7,049 nucleotides of DNA from Methanobacterium sp. (GTDB lineage Archaea > Methanobacteriota > Methanobacteria > Methanobacteriales > Methanobacteriaceae), in assembly GCA_003158115.1 (NCBI GenBank), contig PMGM01000014.1, positions 1 through 7,049 on the forward strand, written 5' to 3'. The notes beneath the pieces are model-generated. The model made no database searches and had not been told where the DNA came from. It saw nothing but the letters and a program-made list of their open reading frames with translations. The position numbers and the translations under genes are program-made. Of the stretch, positions 6,485 through 7,049 are shown piece after piece. Numbering within the stretch: position 1 is the stretch's first letter; every line of letters starts with the position of its first letter.

Positions 6485-6503
6485 AATTTGAATTATTCAA
6501 ATT
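6485..6503. repeat. Perfect 9-bp inverted repeat at the SpoIIM-like promoter
   Basis: AATTTGAAT (6485-6493) and ATTCAAATT (6495-6503) are exact reverse complements around a single T. The dyad begins at the edge of the candidate TATA box and covers the predicted transcription start (about 6482). A site there would let a dimeric repressor block polymerase. It is made almost wholly of A and T, so chance cannot be excluded. Confidence 0.5.
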
Positions 6504-6520
6504 TATTTTATATTTTTTTT
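6502..6520 (-). promoter_or_regulatory. Candidate TATA/BRE promoter of the SpoIIM-like gene
   Basis: Minus-strand sequence runs from an A9 tract (BRE-like purines) into TATAAAATAAA (6512-6502). A centre near 6508 gives predicted initiation around 6482 and a leader of about 45 bases that ends with AGGTGAT. The downstream edge touches the 9-bp inverted repeat. Confidence 0.45.
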
Positions 6521-6543
6521 TGACATTGATCAATATTTAATAT

Positions 6544-7049
6544 CTAATATTTACTTAAAATGTTTTCAGCTGTATGTTTTGCTTTCACTCTTTTTTTTGA
6601 CAAAACTTGGAAAAAATCTTTTATCATCCCTGAGGCTTTTTGTTTACATTCTCCACACATGATAATACCTTCCTTACATTCATAGTATAATTCGTTGAGT
6701 TTATAATCTGAGGGCATTAAATGGTAAAGAAGTGTTTCATAAACTATACAATCCTCCGGAATACCTCCCATCTCACGTTGTTCACCTAAACTTTCCCTAC
6801 CCCCTGTTTTTGCAGTTTTAATTTTTTTGGCTGCGACTTCTGGAGGGTCACTAAGGAATATTGCTGTTTTTGGTTTACTACTAGACATTTTACCACCTGT
6901 AAGTCCTGTTATGAATCTATGGTATGTTGAGGAAGGTGTGATGAAGTTAAATTGTGATTTGAATCTTTCTGCAATATCTCGGGTAAGGCGGATATGGGGG
7001 TCCTGATCAGGGCCTACGGGTACCACTGTGGGTTTGGGACCATCACATT
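6544..7049 (-). CDS. trpS: Tryptophanyl-tRNA synthetase, C-terminal part (cut by window edge)
   Basis: TrpRS charges tRNA-Trp in the cytoplasm. The last 167 codons are present and the frame stays open to the right edge, so the N-terminal Rossmann half with its HIGH-type motif is missing from the window. The fragment begins [18 protein letters not shown] and continues [11 protein letters not shown], the archaeal/eukaryotic TrpRS pattern for tryptophan and ATP binding. The class I signature KMSSS follows in [20 protein letters not shown] helical C-terminal part holds MCGECK, a Cys-x2-Cys seen in related archaeal TrpRS/TyrRS tails, and the gene ends ENILSKY with a TAG stop. The GTG at 7024-7026 is internal, not a start, because the conserved sequence continues upstream of it. 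The next gene begins 107 bases downstream and no T-rich terminator is evident between them. Confidence 0.95.
   Translation of the reverse strand, partial: CDGPKPTVVPVGPDQDPHIRLTRDIAERFKSQFNFITPSSTYHRFITGLTGGKMSSSKPKTAIFLSDPPEVAAKKIKTAKTGGRESLGEQREMGGIPEDCIVYETLLYHLMPSDYKLNELYYECKEGIIMCGECKQKASGMIKDFFQVLSKKRVKAKHTAENILSKY

Noticed and set aside
6485..6520. Plus-strand intrinsic terminator (hairpin followed by T9)
   Set aside because: The shape fits on the plus strand, but no plus-strand gene exists upstream, and the same bases make better sense as TATA box plus dyad for the minus-strand gene.

Overview
This window reads as a stretch of a methanogen chromosome from the order Methanobacteriales, most like a mesophilic, AT-rich Methanobacterium. 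The evidence is an HMf-type archaeal histone, an intein-free aIF5B, eukaryote-like ribosomal proteins (S6e, L24e, S28e, L7Ae), an archaeal TrpRS, GGTGA/GGAGG ribosome-binding sites and TATA-box-like promoters. From memory, the gene order also matches the region around MTH251-MTH260 of Methanothermobacter thermautotrophicus. No computed comparison was possible.

All ten genes lie on the minus strand, so transcription runs from high to low coordinates. In that order they are: the 3' part of trpS (6544-7049, cut by the window edge), a SpoIIM-family membrane protein (5804-6436), thrC (4505-5701), an archaeal histone (4069-4272), rpl7ae (3167-3538), rps28e (2897-3103), rpl24e (2719-2880), ndk (2264-2722), infB/aIF5B (427-2214) and the 5' part of rps6e (1-290, cut by the window edge). 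The right half holds independent genes, each with its own AT-rich spacer, candidate TATA box and T-rich terminator. The left half is a compact translation operon, rpl7ae-rps28e-rpl24e-ndk-infB. In it rpl24e and ndk overlap at ATGA, and rps6e follows after 136 bases.

The operon groups ribosomal proteins of both subunits with the subunit-joining GTPase aIF5B and with Ndk, which makes GTP. L7Ae also serves box C/D and H/ACA guide RNPs and RNase P. The histone packages DNA, while thrC and trpS belong to amino-acid metabolism and tRNA charging. The SpoIIM-like protein has no known role in such organisms.

The coding content is ordinary and conserved. I found no mobile element, CRISPR array, tRNA, rRNA or defence system, and I do not see an undescribed multigene system. 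What deserves a second look is non-coding: a possible kink-turn in the rpl7ae leader, a strong hairpin between rpl7ae and rps28e, dyads and a 30-bp-period repeat upstream of the histone promoter, a near-perfect palindrome at the spoIIM-like promoter, and a 530-base spacer between the histone gene and rpl7ae. Three genes also use TTG or GTG starts, and the histone start is set here by its ribosome-binding site.
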